Positions 44,286 to 57,135 are shown, counted from the stretch's first letter. The stretch: DNA of 64,000 bases from Astropecten irregularis (GCA_963971285.1 OZ020254.1:11036001-11100000), one strand, 5' to 3'. Program-made: numbers and translations. The notes: generated by a model from the sequence alone, not told the origin.

Positions 44286-47116
44286 ATAAGCCGCGCTATA
44301 TCGTACCTTGAAACATTAATCATTTCAAATGTTGCTTTCTTAGATAGCTATAATAGTCAGCAATTATAAATAGCCTTTTGTGCAGGAGAACATGTAGTAT
44401 CGAGCATAATATTCTCTTGCTTACATTTATAGGTTTTCCCGCTTATTTTCGGCAAATGAGCGGCTAATTTCATTTTCACGCATTCGTGTTGACGTGATTT
44501 TGCCTCCTCGGTTTCACTCGATTTCACTTTGAAGTATCCCTATTTATTGAGCATTGCATTCAGTTAAATTCAACAGTCGTTCAATTTAGCCATGCAAAAT
44601 AGGCATTCAATTTAGCACGCTACCGTGCCAAAAGCCGTTGCGAATTTGAACGCTGTTCGAATGGAATTATAAATTGAAAGGTGATTCTTTTTATTTGCCT
44701 AATGCTTGTTAACAATAATTTGCTTGCACATGAAGTAAAATCGAATGACTATTTTTGAGGTGCATTGCAGTTTCACGCGAAATGGAATGACGTAGCTTTT
44801 ACATTGTCAGCTCATTTGCCGAAAATGACCGAGGAAAACCAATTCTAATTTTATATTCATTTCAATCTATGAAATGAATGTTTTCTTATAATGAGACTGT
44901 ATCAGTTGACTTGGAACCAGTCTAATGTCAAGGTTAAACCGATAAGTGATGTATATAATAGGCCTATAGATTGTACGAGTATAAAATGTCTAATAAGACC
45001 GGATCTTCTATTTTCTATAGTATGAGTTTGGATGTCAGGGTTATCAATGCTGCACCTACATGTATAACAGTTTGTCACCGACACAACGAAGTAGCACGCA
45101 ACGTACAAGAAAATGTATTTATACTATGAGATAAAGCCGTTTGAAATTCACGACTCTTAAAAATCGGCTTATTTCAAATCAAATTTAAATATTACGACTT
45201 TTGTACTTCCTTCTGGAAAACAATATATTAGTTCATTGTACTAGTCGACTTGTTTCAAGTTGTTCACTGGTATTGATTAACTAGTAATTAATCCTTGAAG
45301 ATACGTTTTACTTCGTGAAAACCGTGGAAAAGGTATATTTCGGTTTCACGTAGTAACGCACACGCATAAAAACATAGGCGCACAACTCATATAAAATGAA
45401 TAGAATCGGTTTTTAAGAATTAGTATCACAGAAATTCACTGTGGGAAAATGATCTGCGTGCTAGTTCGTGAAACTCGAAAAAAATATGCACTCGATTATT
45501 CTAATTTATAGCCAGGTTGCGATATAACTTGGTATATGGGCAGGTATATATAGAAATAGTCAAAATCAGTAAAAAAAAAAAAAAAAGCCAACCTGATGGG
45601 GAGCACGTATATCTCAGCTTCTTGATATAACATCCCTAGGCTGAAATTCGATTTATGTTCTTGGTAAAAAAAACTGAAATCTGCCATTCTGCGATAGTAT
45701 ATTTCTGTCTAGACGCTTTGCTTTCCAAATTTATTCTTAAGCAAGATTTCTAAGCGGATTTTCGGCCAGAGTGACTCGGCCGTATTTGCCTGATATATTT
45801 TGCAGTTTTTAAGCAGCGAATTCTCACGGCCGAGTAGCATTATCAGTTCACCACCAATTTCTATGCTTATAACAAAATACCTCATTATTGACTTGTAAGC
45901 TGTAAACCTTGCACATCACTGTTTTAACTTCTATAAATACTTTGCAATTTTTAGCATTATGCTTACAGACAAAACCTAAAAAAAAAAAAATTGAAGTTGA
46001 CAGTCATAGCAATATTACACACAAACTCTTTTAAAGTTTTTAAATGATATTATGTAAGCCTATTAACGTTTGTTGTAATTTTTACCTGTCTTTCAATGAA
46101 AATCGTCGCACAATACAAACAATTCAGTGACAGAATTATTCTGTCGGAAAGATAATGTTAAAATTTGAGAAGGTGTCGCCACGGCACTTGACAATTGGTG
46201 GCGCTTTGAAACTGGCTGCAATTTTTTATCTGTTTGTATGAACGTTATATTTTTACATTCCCATTATTATGTTCGCGCTGTGCATTTTAATACCGATCAC
46301 GCAGTGCAGCATCCTTATTTCATGCAAGATTTCTGATGTTGCTGTCAGACAAAAGAGGGCGCTATAACCAACGAGTTGGAGAAGGTTGGCTTGTGAAACA
46401 CGATTTGCCATAGTTGGACTAAGATGAACCTGGCACGCCTCGATCGTACATTGAGTAAAATCACAGAGCCAGGGATGGGAAAGTCGACTATTCTGGAGGC
46501 AAATTGCAAGGCCTAAAATAATGGATCACCGTTAAGCTGTTGTCAGCGTGCAAATTGCTGCAAACTGCGCCGGCCACCGCGGCCATCATGACTGAATCGC
46601 AACGTGGCGAGCCTATACCGTGGTTAGATCATGGTAACTCTGTTTGATCGAAAGCAACTGGCGAGCCGGTCATGGGAAGCCGCTGCACTCGCCTGGGAAG
46701 AAGTCAGTACCGACAGCAATCATGTCGGTGTCTATTGTATTAAGACATTATATGAGTAACTGCAAGTAGGCCTACATGACAGCCATGGCAGAAGTGACTC
46801 GGAAGGATTTTTAGTTTAGTCTCTATATAGATGTTTAGTTATCTGTATATAAAATCATGTGTACGAAATGTTCTGTAAAATTTGTTCAAATCATTGTCTT
46901 CAGTTCAGAATGTTTCAGGTATTTGTTTCGTTTGAAGGAATTACACAATTGAGCTGGTCATAGTGCTAAATGTTTGGTCCCACTAAAAGTGTTCGTTTTT
47001 TTCTCGAAATCTCATTGTCCTCGCGTCTTGTTTTTCGCAATTAATTCTTAGTTAAATTATAGTGTATAATTAGAAATGGGTTTGGAGTTTTAATTCAGGT
47101 CCATTTCCCTTAAAAA

Positions 47117-47247
47117 TGGGTGCGTTCGTTTAGGTTCCACGAGTCGACATCAGTAAATTTTTTTCCCCAACCCTCTCACTTGTTTTGTGCAGTATACACG
47201 ACCATTCCCAGGTCAGGGCTGCCCCGTGGAAGCTAAACGAACGCACC
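47117..47247. mobile_element. GGTGCRTTCGTTTAGCT palindromic MITE, copy 2
   Basis: Ends tgggtgcgttcgtttagg and agctaaacgaacgcacca are inverted repeats. The interior shares cccaaccctctcacttgttt-like text and ccattcccag with 9369-9500. Confidence 0.75.
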
Positions 47248-48074
47248 ATTACTATTATGATCACGTGATCCTCGTGATTTTGTTTTAAATCTGGTTTTGC
47301 ACCCTTTTCCAAAATTTCAAATTCACTTGCAGAAAATGCTGCGATAAAAGTGGACAATAAAATATCATTAAAGTTATGATAAATAAAAGCACACTATTCG
47401 GTGAGTTTACAACTTAAATTTTGAGAAATTATGTGATGACAAAACAAAATGCACCGTGCACAGCGCCATCTAGTGACGGAAACTGCTGATTTCCCAGATA
47501 TACAATGTCATTAATTGTCAATTATTTGTTTTCATGCAATGAAATTAGAAATAAGAGATGAAGATATAATATTGCTGGTTCTATATTGAGCCTAAGCTTT
47601 GCACGTAATGCCTGCACATTTAAACCATTTTGTATAATTTGATAAAAATAAATGTTCAAAGCGTATGTATTTGAATTTCATGTAACTATATTTTGTTTTC
47701 ATCATATTCATATTTTCCTTTGAGTCATTCCCTTGATTTTGGCTTGTTCAATAATTAGAAATTCTCGTTGCTGAGTTTGATTTTCATATTATGCGGATAC
47801 CAACTCGAAGGACCATGGTTGCAACACTGCTCTCTTTACCAAAGCAACGAATATATTTTGGCAGACACACATCAAACAAACAGACAAGCTAACAGACAAG
47901 CTAACATACAAACAAAAACGAGTGCACACATCAACAAACAAACAAACAAACGATAACATCGAATTACAACAAAATAAAAAAACTTTGGTGAATTATATTT
48001 TGTTGCATCCCAAGCCCTAGCGAGTGTAGCGTAATCCTTGGCGCCGCAAAACATCTTATTCTCGTTACAAGTTC

Positions 48075-48590
48075 TATATTTTAAACCAAACCCAAATACA
48101 AACCAAACTTATCCGAACTCAAAATCAAAATCAAACCAAGTCCCAAACCCAAACTCAAACTCAAACCCAAACTCAAACCCAAAACCAAAATCCAAACCCA
48201 AACCCAAACTCAAACACACCAAAAACAAACCCAAAACCAAAACTATACCCAAACCCAAACTAGCTCAACTCCAACCCCAAAACCAAGCCCAAACAAAAAA
48301 ACCCAAAACCAAACTAAAAACTATACCCAAACTCAAACCCGAGCCCAAACCCAAAACCAAAATGCAAACCTCGGAAACCCATATCCAAACTCCTAGACCC
48401 ACACCAAATTCAATCCCCCCCCCCAAAAAAAAAATAACAAGCTCAAACGCAAACCAAAATTAAACTTGAACTCAAACCACAACCAACTCAAACCAAAACC
48501 AAACTGAACTTACCAAAACCAAAACTCAAACTCAAAACCAAAACTCCAAGACCAAAACAAAAACCACGGCCGACTCTAACTACCAAAAAT
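48075..48590. repeat. Degenerate hexamer satellite (caaacc/caaact)
   Basis: About 500 bases of near-tandem aaaccc, aaactc and aaacca units on a 6-base frame, with later expansions to accaaa. The long frame through it (48038-48463) is Pro/Lys/Asn-rich repeat translation, not a gene. Confidence 0.9.
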
Positions 48591-48889
48591 ACACCTGCTC
48601 TCACTCATACATTCAGCTTCACAGAGCTATATCAGTCAACGACCAACAAATGTAATATAAATATTGAATAATTATTATAATACTGAAGCATTAATTAACA
48701 AACAACCCTGAACCTGACCAGGGAGCAGCCGATCAAGCACGAAATATGATGTCATCTCATAATCATTTTTAAGCATGACCGCGCCATTAGTGAATTGGAG
48801 ATTTTAATTTTTTTCATCAAGCAATGAGGAGAATTGCGAATATTTTAGTGTACATGTAACAACCTCGTTAGGATGGCCAAACCACACTT

Positions 48890-49031
48890 GGGGTCGATTT
48901 CACCAAACTCATCGTAACTTACTATCAATCGTAGGACGTATGATGCATTGTAGCCCTACGCACTACGATGGGTTATCATTCGTAACTCAATTGAGTTACG
49001 ATCGATCGTAGCGCTTTGTGAAATAGACCCC
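48890..49031. mobile_element. GGGTCGATTTCACC palindromic MITE, copy 2
   Basis: Ends ggggtcgatttcacc and tttgtgaaatagacccc are inverted repeats. The interior has atcgtaacttactatcaatc and gttacgatcgatcgtag, as in 31768-31918. Confidence 0.82.
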
Positions 49032-50280
49032 AGTATAGGCCTATGTAATTATGCACTATTGTTTGCATAGGTCCTGTTCGTTTGTGTGTTTCATACATCT
49101 ATGTGTTTGTCCGTGTCATTATATTAAGGTGTGTCAGGATCCAAATAGCCCTCCTCCCATCATAACATCCACCAAACAGACAAACAGACATCCCGACTAA
49201 CAAATAAACGGTTGAATGGTTAGCTAGCCGTAGACTATAATACCCGGGCAATATGCAAATTTGCTAGCATGTTTTATTATGATGCGGGTCCATTCCACAG
49301 CGCAAAGTCCACACACAATATGCTCCATCTTATGTACATGTACATGGCGGTATAATATGTACAGTTATATTACAAATGCGCCTATACGCATGGTGGTGCA
49401 ACGTATTGTAAGAACTTATTGTTCGTGAATAGGTGGTGCGATGCAGTATATGGAGCGCCGGTTAAAGATTAAATTTAAACCTCGCCCAAAAATCGAAATC
49501 CCACATTGGTAGCCTTAATTAGTCATGCATAAAATTAAAGTTCGTGCTGAAAAAAGCAGTGTATTTTATAGTTTTAAAACCAACAAAACTGGCTACACTC
49601 CGAATTCTAAAACCTGGTCTCATGCCTTTGCAAGTTGAAAGAATACGATTTATTTTGCTATAAATTTATTTTGCTATATAGGAGACATAAGTAGGCCTAC
49701 ATCAATGGGTTTAGTAATATTTTGAAATAATTATAAACGATAATGTCTTATTAATATTCACCTCAACACAAAACCAAAGATACACCTTGATACACGTTGC
49801 CCTATCGGCGTGCCATCAAACAGTTGTTAGGGAACAATAGCTCCAAAGACCTCTGTATGTTGACATGGAATTATTTCAGCTCGGTCGATGCTTTCTGCAT
49901 CCCAGTACGTGCAGCGTCATGCTAATGAGTGTATACGGGTACTGCATGCAGGTTGTACTGTACATGGTAGAGGCGCGGTAATTCATTGCATGTTGACCTT
50001 CACTGACGGCGGTTCCTGCTGTGTTGTAGTCTGGGTAAACTGGCTAGCTATGATAGGGTGTGGATACATTTTGCTCAGTAAAGGAAATTGATGAGTAGGG
50101 AGACAGGAGGTACTTCAGGCGAATAGTGAGATAATCTGGGCTGCTGACATCCTTAAGAGCATCTGGTAGACTGTACTTGGTAGCATCACCGAGAGTGGTA
50201 TCACCAACCCTTGCTGACTACCCTATCGTTTACAAACTCGTACTATAAACCTGTTCCTCTTATCCGGGTGAAAAAACAAC

Positions 50281-50827
50281 ATGGCTGGCCGCGATAACTC
50301 GCCGCCGGGTGCTGGACCGGATTCCTCGCTGGCCTACTCCGTTCTGGAAAACGACAAGGATACGGACGTGTCTTTTGAACCTCGCGGCGCAGCCGGCGGC
50401 GGTGGTGGAAGCTCCAGGTTTGATGGGCGAGGCAGCAGCCGTGGACCCACCGCCTCCGGGAGCGGCACGTTGACCAGGGGCCTACGATGCTGCTGTCCAC
50501 ACTTCATCCTCATCACGGTCTACATCGCCTTCCTCCTGGCTGGAGGCGGGCTCTTCGTGCTGCTGGAGAACCAGATACGAGACGCCCAAGACGCCGACCT
50601 GCATCTGGAGGCCGCGGAATACGAGCACCTGAAGGAAATGGTCGGCGGGGCGGTCGTGGAGCTGGCCATGAGCTCTGGAGACGGGAACCTGACGGAGGAT
50701 TGGAACAACTTCATCACACTGGTTCAGAATCCATTCTACACTAGGCACATACACCGTGTATTTGGCAGCCAGGATTTGTCTTTCACCCGAAGCGTCATGT
50801 TCTGTTTGACAACCGTCACCACGATAG
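50281..50827 (+). CDS. K2P-B exon 1: N-terminus, M1, cap, pore helix 1
   Basis: Residues 1-182 plus one base of the second K2P gene. The ATG has a favourable context (aacaacATGG). A Gly/Ser/Pro-rich cytosolic N-terminus of about 68 residues ends in a CCC cluster just before M1 (about 73-95). The cap (97-165) has a predicted helix EYEHLKEM, a sequon at N136 and no cysteine. Pore helix 1 is RSVMFCLTTVTTIG. The exon ends in the filter Gly183 codon at a GTAAGT donor (50828), the same place and phase as K2P-A and K2P-C. It is strongly GC-rich compared with the flanks. Confidence 0.93.
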
Positions 50828-52366
50828 GTAAGTATAACGTCATATCATAAATTAAAACGAACAAACAAACAAACAACCCGACCGACCAACATACAGACAA
50901 ACCGCTACCCAGACAGACAACAAGACAACAAACCAACACACCATAATGACGTGGTTATTCTTGTAAGGTCATCCAATGAAAATATCTTTTTGTTTTGAAA
51001 AAAAAAATATGTTTGGCATTGGTCGTACGAGGCATATTTGTCCCAGGATAAAATTATAATAATAATCATATCGGTAATTGTGGACAAGTGGTTACCAAAA
51101 TTACAAAGGAAAGGACAAGCGGTTTCTAAAACTATGAAGTTATAGGAAAGGAAAGCAACTTGTTTACCTTCTACATGTGTGCTTCTTCCAAACGACATGT
51201 TTGACTTTCAGCAAATGTTCCCGACTGTCCCAGTAGTGTAGACACGTCCTCAGACCTGGGGGGGGGGGGGGGGAGGATTGATCTTGTAGCTTGGTCGTAA
51301 CCCTAACCCCTGACCCTTTTTGTAACCCCCCCCCCCAAAAAAAAAAAAAAAAAAAACCACGTGATCTACGCCCATGCTGAGTCCATTCCTAGATTGAAGA
51401 AGTTTCTCCAATATTTCAGTGACAAAAGTACAATATTTTCTTGCCTTCTTGTTGCTATAGTCTTAGGGGAAAGAATTCCACTGATGACCATAACGAAAAA
51501 ATGATTTAATCCTCCAAGAGTTAACTTACAAATTATGATGAACTTCAATCTCAGGTGTGGAAGGTTTTTTTACCTACAAATTGTACACTTCCAATACAGC
51601 GGCAGCCATTTTGCTCAAAACGCCCTCTGTTGGTTCTATAGAGTAGTGCACAAAAAACTAATTATGGTCATATTCAGTGGAATTCTTTCCGTTTTAGGAA
51701 CCACTTGTCCACTATTACCATAATATCCACCGTTGCAGTCTTGTGTGAATATTTTAGATCTAAAGTTGATGTTCATTATTAGAAACTCAATTATCAACAT
51801 TTTAATACATGTTTTGGTAATACTTCACTGACTGAGCAACCATTTTTCTCCACCATACGAAACGGAGGCTTAGGCTCAGGCTCTGACATTATGCTGAAAA
51901 TAATTCTGGTTATTCACTGAAGCTGATGAAACTCTTGTTTTCCCTTTCAAACTAGAGAATCTACTTTAGACCCGCAGCCAAAAGCCTCTATTTTGAAACC
52001 AGTTATTTTGGAATGGATTCATGCAAATGGAGCCGGAGCATGAGACGGAGCCTGAGCCTCCGTTTCGAAAACGCCCTTTGTTTTCAGCCCGCCTGAGGGC
52101 CTCACTTAACTTTAAACCTGTACATTATATCATGTTGTATTCTCATTTCTTGTTCTGTCTTCCTCTTTTTCTCCCTGTTTGTTTTTTTGTATTTCACTAT
52201 ACAATTATTAACACCTTTCAATTTCAATGACTCATCATGAGACCACCATGTTGGCTCAGTGAATACAAAGTGCGCCCTCTGTAAACATGAGCTTCGTAAA
52301 ATATGCCGACGCACAAGTTGAATTGGTCAGTCTTTTATCCATTGGTTGTCTCTTGATATCTCGCAG
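50828..52366 (+). other. K2P-B intron
   Basis: 1539 bases with donor GTAAGT and acceptor ATCTCGCAG. It contains a caaac-type microsatellite after the donor, a poly-G and poly-C/poly-A stretch (51259-51356), and a GGAGGCTC MITE (51855-52077). No other exon is seen. Confidence 0.85.
51855..52077. mobile_element. GGAGGCTCAGGCTC palindromic MITE, copy 3
   Basis: Ends acgaaacggaggcttaggct and gagcctgagcctccgtttcg are inverted repeats, with internal cactgaagctgatgaaa, aagcctctattttg and gaatggattcatg. Located in the K2P-B intron. Confidence 0.8.
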
Positions 52367-52884
52367 GTTACGGCGACTCCGTGCCGAACACCGCCGGTGG
52401 CAAAACGCTGGTCTTCTTCCTGGTCCTGTTGGGCATCCCGCTGACCTTGATCGTCCTGGCCGACGTGGGTAAGCTCCTGGCCCGCGGCGTGGCCTCCCTG
52501 GTCAACATGTGGCGCTACCGTCGAGGGGCCAAGAGGACCGCCGACTCGGCCGACGACTACGGCGACGACACGGCCGGCGACCCGGAGACCCCAGCCGTCA
52601 TCCCCGTGATACTCTTCATTCTGTACTTCATCCTGGGCGCCTGCGTGATATCGCTGATCGAGGGATGGTCCTACGGGGACGGCCTGTACTTCACCATGGT
52701 CACCCTGTCTACCGTAGGCTACGGTGACATCACACCTATCAACCACTTCGGTAACGTCCCCTCCTTCATTGTGATCTTGCTGTACAATCTCCTTGGCTTC
52801 TCAATCCTCGCTATGTGCTTCTTCCTCCTGCGTGCTAAGGTGTACTGGCTCGTTTCAAAAGTGGCCGAGAAGGTTGGTTTCTAA
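52367..52884 (+). CDS. K2P-B exon 2: filter 1, M2, M3, pore 2, M4
   Basis: Residues 183-354. It completes Gly183 and reads YGDSVPNT, giving filter TTIGYGD. M2 includes LLGIPLTLIVLADVG. The M2-M3 loop is short and acidic (SADDYGDDTAGDPET) compared with K2P-A. M3 is PVILFILYFILGACVISLIE, pore 2 reads VTLSTVGYGD, and M4 ends in AMCFFLLRAKV. The C-terminus is about 16 residues, ending KVAEKVGF. Both filters are intact (GYG in both), so a conducting channel is expected. There is no His after GYG. Stop TAA at 52882. Confidence 0.94.
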
Positions 52885-53407
52885 ACAGAAAGTTTCTGAA
52901 GATTTTTCGTTTACACTGCATTTTCACTATAAAATTCTTTACTTTTTTCTTCGAATTAACACCAAAAGAAAACACTTATGTTATAATATTCTTATACGTT
53001 CAAGATGAAAGCATATTTGGTTGTGTACATAATTCTGTAGTGTCTTTGTAAGTATTTGCTTAAAATTTAGCGTAAACATTCATTAATTATGTTGTATTCA
53101 TGATTTCGCTTCACCCGTATAAAACAAATTGTACATATTCAAATGGTCACTGTATTACGGCAGAGATAATCTTTGGAGACTTGATTCGAAAACAAAATAT
53201 CTGAAATGAGTTCTTTTTTCATAGTTTGTTTGTACATTTCTTCTGAACATGAAAAAAATGGTGGGAAAATTAGTCAAACACTAGTATATGGCAAGGTATT
53301 GATACTATTTTGAGTGGATAAAGTTTTGGCGTATTTGGCATTTTGGCTATCCATTTTGTTTTCTTATAGTCATTCAATTCTGGTGATTAAATGTTGGATT
53401 ATAACCC

Positions 53408-53971
53408 AGGGGCCAATTTCATAGAGCTTCATATGCACACAATTTGCTTACGCATGGAAAGTCTTCCTTGATCAAACAGGATTACCAACCAAATGTTTGG
53501 GTGATGTTTACATTCCTCGATTTGTATTCAGCCATTGTTTGCTGAGCACATAACATTCACAAGGAGATGTGGCTGGCATACTGATTTTATTTACTAAGGT
53601 GTTTTGGTGCTTAAAATCAATATTATACTTTGGTTTTTATCAAAGAAATACAGGTTCATAGGCAAAAATATAAAGGAAGTCCCATACGGTGCCCACCTTT
53701 TGAGAAAACGGTGAAAAACGGCCACAGTGTTTTTTTTTTTTTAAGTCTTTTCTCTTTTTTCCTTGATCTTTTAAAAGATAAAAATAATTTTGTTCACTGG
53801 TTTTACTTTTTTGAGGGATAAGTACAGGCATAAAAACTTAAACGTTACGTTTCTGCCATCATCATCTTTATACCTTGTAAGTTATAGGTAAACCATTCTG
53901 TGAAGATTTCTGTTTCGGTATGTTATCAAAGAATGATACTACCTTTAAGCAGCTCTATGAAATTGGCCCCA
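53408..53971 (+). mobile_element. GCTTAAGC element split by a TTAA MITE
   Basis: Starts ggggccaatttcatagagct and runs to ggtgcTTAA (53614). It resumes as TTAAgcagctctatgaaatt ending ggcccc after the MITE 53615-53944. Comparison with 22710-22952 shows the pre-insertion sequence. Confidence 0.85.
53615..53944 (-). mobile_element. TTAA MITE nested in another element
   Basis: 330 bp between TTAA at 53611-53614 and 53945-53948. The interior is reverse orientation of the main family, and the right end is gaatgatactacct. Confidence 0.85.
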
Positions 53972-54529
53972 GTATACTCCATCTCTCACTGAATTTGGGA
54001 TCACTCGAGAGTGTCTTCATATTAAATTGTACAGATATTCCATCAACAAAAAGTGTACGTAAATTAAAAAAACAACACAACGAAATTACATACATACATT
54101 GTAACATAGAGATAAAATTGTTTGGCAAAGACCATTGAGAAGAATGCAATATTTGAGGGCAGGTACGCATGATTATTTTCGGATTGATGATGCAGATGTC
54201 AGCTTATTAAAGGTTTTGTGTTTACTACAGTGTCTTCAAGTGCCATTTGTTTATTTTGTTTTTTACTTTTTGTCTGTACATACTTGTTAAATAAGTGGAT
54301 ATCACGTTAGATTAGAATAATTGTTTTGCGTTTGAGAACAATATTGTGAATAGCGCCGCCTATTGGCCTGATATCACGAGTCGAATAAAACCATGTGCCT
54401 TCGGTCCCGTTTGTTTCAGGCGCACGACATTTTAACATGTGTTCTGAACAATGTTAGACGTCACTTAAAACTATTGAAATATAACTTTGCTTGGAGTTAG
54501 GAAGGTCTGATATGTTTCGGTCCTAGCAG

Positions 54530-54610
54530 GATCTTTATCGAAAGCTAAATGACAAGAGGACACGAACTTGCAGTTTCTTGTCCTCTTGTTATTTAGCTCG
54601 ATAAAGATTG
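54530..54610. repeat. Long hairpin
   Basis: Arms gatctttatcgaaagctaaa then tgacaagaggac, and gtcctcttgttatttagc then tcgataaagat, pair over about 30 bases with few mismatches around a 17-base loop. No coding content. Confidence 0.8.
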
Positions 54611-55028
54611 TGCTGGGATCTTAACGCGTTGCGTTAGGCCCTCCAAACTACAACCATTTTATAAATTTCATTTCCATTCATTTTGGCTGATGATCAGTTT
54701 GAAGCAGCTTATTAATTGTGTTGAAATTATTGAAATATAACTGTCTTTCTTTTTCTTTTAAGTAACACACTTGACCTCTTTCGTGGTCCGACAGATTGAA
54801 TCATTAAACTGTCTTGCATATTCTATACTGTGTAAGCACGTTTCACTTTACAGTAAAATAATAAAGTAAATCATAACGCGTAATCCTTGGAGTGTTTGTC
54901 AGTGATTTTAAGTGTGACCATAATGCCGTTTGTTCTTTCTTTGTGAAATTTCTTTTCAGTATCCTCTTCAAAGTGGTTAATACCACGGGACTAGCCGAAT
55001 TTCAGTGCTCAGTTATGTACAATTTTTG

Positions 55029-55307
55029 AAAGTAGGGTTGTGGATGGGCTTGCGGAAACGCCATGTAAGAATCGTTCGTAAATATACTTTCGCACTTCTA
55101 TTTCGTTAGCACTTCTCGTAAGGTCTCAACGTTTTGACTAGCCTGCTCTAGTTCTCATCAGAACACCTAGAGCAGGCTAGTCGAAACGTTGAGACCTTAC
55201 GAGAAGTGCGAAAGTACGAACGATTCTTACATGGTGTTTCCGCAAACCGATCCACATACCAATTGTCACCATGCAAAGCCTCACATCCTTCTTAAAAGTA
55301 GGGTTGT
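55029..55307. mobile_element. Fold-back element with 13-bp flanking repeat
   Basis: Arms at about 55040-55138 and 55158-55255 are near-perfect inverted repeats. The left arm has extra bases, including a partial copy of its own cacttct segment. AAAGTAGGGTTGT flanks the block at 55029-55041 and 55295-55307, which looks like a target-site duplication. Confidence 0.72.
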
Positions 55308-55540
55308 CATTTTAGCCAACATTTTGGTAATCTTATAACTGGTCCAAAGTGTGAGGGATATAAAGCTACTCAAACAAAATAGTATTTCTTGCTGAATGTT
55401 GCAACTGATCATACTAACTGACTAGGAAGGAAATAAGTTTGATAGAATTGAAAGTGACAAGGTTTTGACTTGATGTAACATCGAGACGGTCACATAAAAC
55501 ATTGGTTTCTTTTACACCTTGGCGGCCATCTTAGTATTAG

Positions 55541-55670
55541 TAAACCGCCGGCGCCTTTATAAGAGTTTGCAATGTGTTGACCAATCACAATGCGCGGTCC
55601 ACCCCATGCGCATTGTGATTGGCCAACACATGGCAAACATTTGGTGGCGCACCATATTGTGAATCGCCCG
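55541..55670. mobile_element. GCGATTCACAATA palindromic MITE, copy 2
   Basis: Contains gagtttgcaatgtgttgacc, aatcacaatgcg and the inverse cgcattgtgattggcc, ending ccatattgtgaatcgccc, as in 42470-42632 with a diverged left end. Confidence 0.68.
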
Positions 55671-56944
55671 TATTGCCCTTTGTTTTTGAAAAGGGTGATG
55701 TTGCCAACTCAGTTCTCTGCATCTATACATAGAGGTTTAATTCAAATGTTGCATTGGAAACGTGCACGGATTTCCGTATTCTTTTTCTCACACATTTGAA
55801 TATATTAAGCGGTACTTTTCAAGTTTCTTTTGAATTGCATAATGTGCCACAATTATGACTTACATTACTCGTCCACCGTTTGGACGTATGAGGGCGCTAT
55901 TGATGATATACGACGTGTGAGGGGGGGGGGGGGCAAAAGTAGAAAGAAAACGGGAATTAAGTGGGGAAAAAGCCGGAAGCGGGAACATAAAACCACAAAG
56001 TCAACCCTATCATAATATGATTCCTACTTGCTGTAGGAATGTTTAGAAGGAAAACAACTGCGAGAAAGTGAAAGCTCTCTCTCTAAAAAAAGAAAAAAAA
56101 ACACATAGGCCTACATGAAAGTTGAAACCAGGCAAACTTTTCAAGTCGCACACGAATCAATTTACTAACTATACTTCATTAAGTTTTACTGATGAATAAT
56201 GCAAATTGGAATTTGCATGAAAACAAAAGGCTTGGAAACACGTGATCATGAATTCAAAAGTCAGTCCAACGAATGATATCAATATTGGCGGCATGGAATT
56301 ACAGGGAGATTATATCATTTAGTAGGTCGACCATGGTTACATTATTACGGCTATGTCCTTACGGCTATATGACTGCAAATAACACACAAGTCTATTGAAA
56401 CGGCTGCAGTCACTGGCTTGTGGCTACCATAGGTGCATGTGTAATCTGCAGCCGCGGCCAGAGATTTGGGACACGGCTTAACAAACCCCATTTCATCATG
56501 ACCCCTTTTAACAAGGAAATACCAAACACACCAAATGTGCTGACATAATATGCTTGGCGATTTTTGGTTTAATGTTTCAACACAAGTTCTTTCATCTGTT
56601 GACTTTTGGCATACTGATGTAAACAGAGAAGTCATGTTTTGTGGAGCAACCGCACACGAAAATTGCTTCAACTTCCTCATTCTCAAAATACACAAATCGA
56701 GACCCACTATACATATCCGGGAAGGTTTCTTCGTCGAAAAAAACAAACAGAGGAAATATTGTCCTCTCATGTTAGCCGAACAAAACAAAAAAATGGTCTC
56801 CATATGCCATATTTTATTCCCTGGTGTATTTTGATCACTCAACTTACCCTGCAGGCGCGATATATATACCATTCGGTGCGGCATTGTAATTTAAATGCGA
56901 ATGCCCTTGAACGTTACGCTTGGCTGATTTCGAATACCCCAAAC

Positions 56945-57135
56945 CAAGATCTTTTAAAGATCACTGAAAAATGGAAGAGAAAGGACTAAAGAAATACTGT
57001 GGCCGTTTTTCACTATTTTCTCAAAAGGTGGGCACCGTATGGGGCTGAAATTTTCACAGATGAATGTTATTGTATCTTCCTTGATATTTTTACCCATGAA
57101 TCTGTATTTCTTTGACAAAAAGTATGATATTACCT
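56945..57135 (+). mobile_element. TTAA MITE, right half only
   Basis: Starts at the central gatcttttaaagatc palindrome and runs to agtatgatattacct with TTAA at 57136-57139. The left half is missing. Confidence 0.8.

Larger units (their letters stand above)
44286..50280. other. Intergenic DNA, K2P-A to K2P-B
   Basis: No gene is seen in about 6 kb. Most of it is AT-rich unique-looking sequence, with a GGTGC MITE (47117-47247), a CAAACC-rich satellite (48075-48590) and a GGGTCGATTTCACC MITE (48890-49031). The last kilobase ahead of K2P-B has no TATA box that I would call. Confidence 0.55.

Noticed and set aside
48038..48463. 141-codon Pro/Lys/Asn-rich frame
   Set aside because: Translation of a degenerate hexamer repeat without stops, not a protein-coding gene.
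56351..56884. 177-codon open frame on the minus strand
   Set aside because: Long for this window, but the translation shows no domain, signal, splice context or known family, and + strand frames overlap it. Probably chance, so not listed as a gene.
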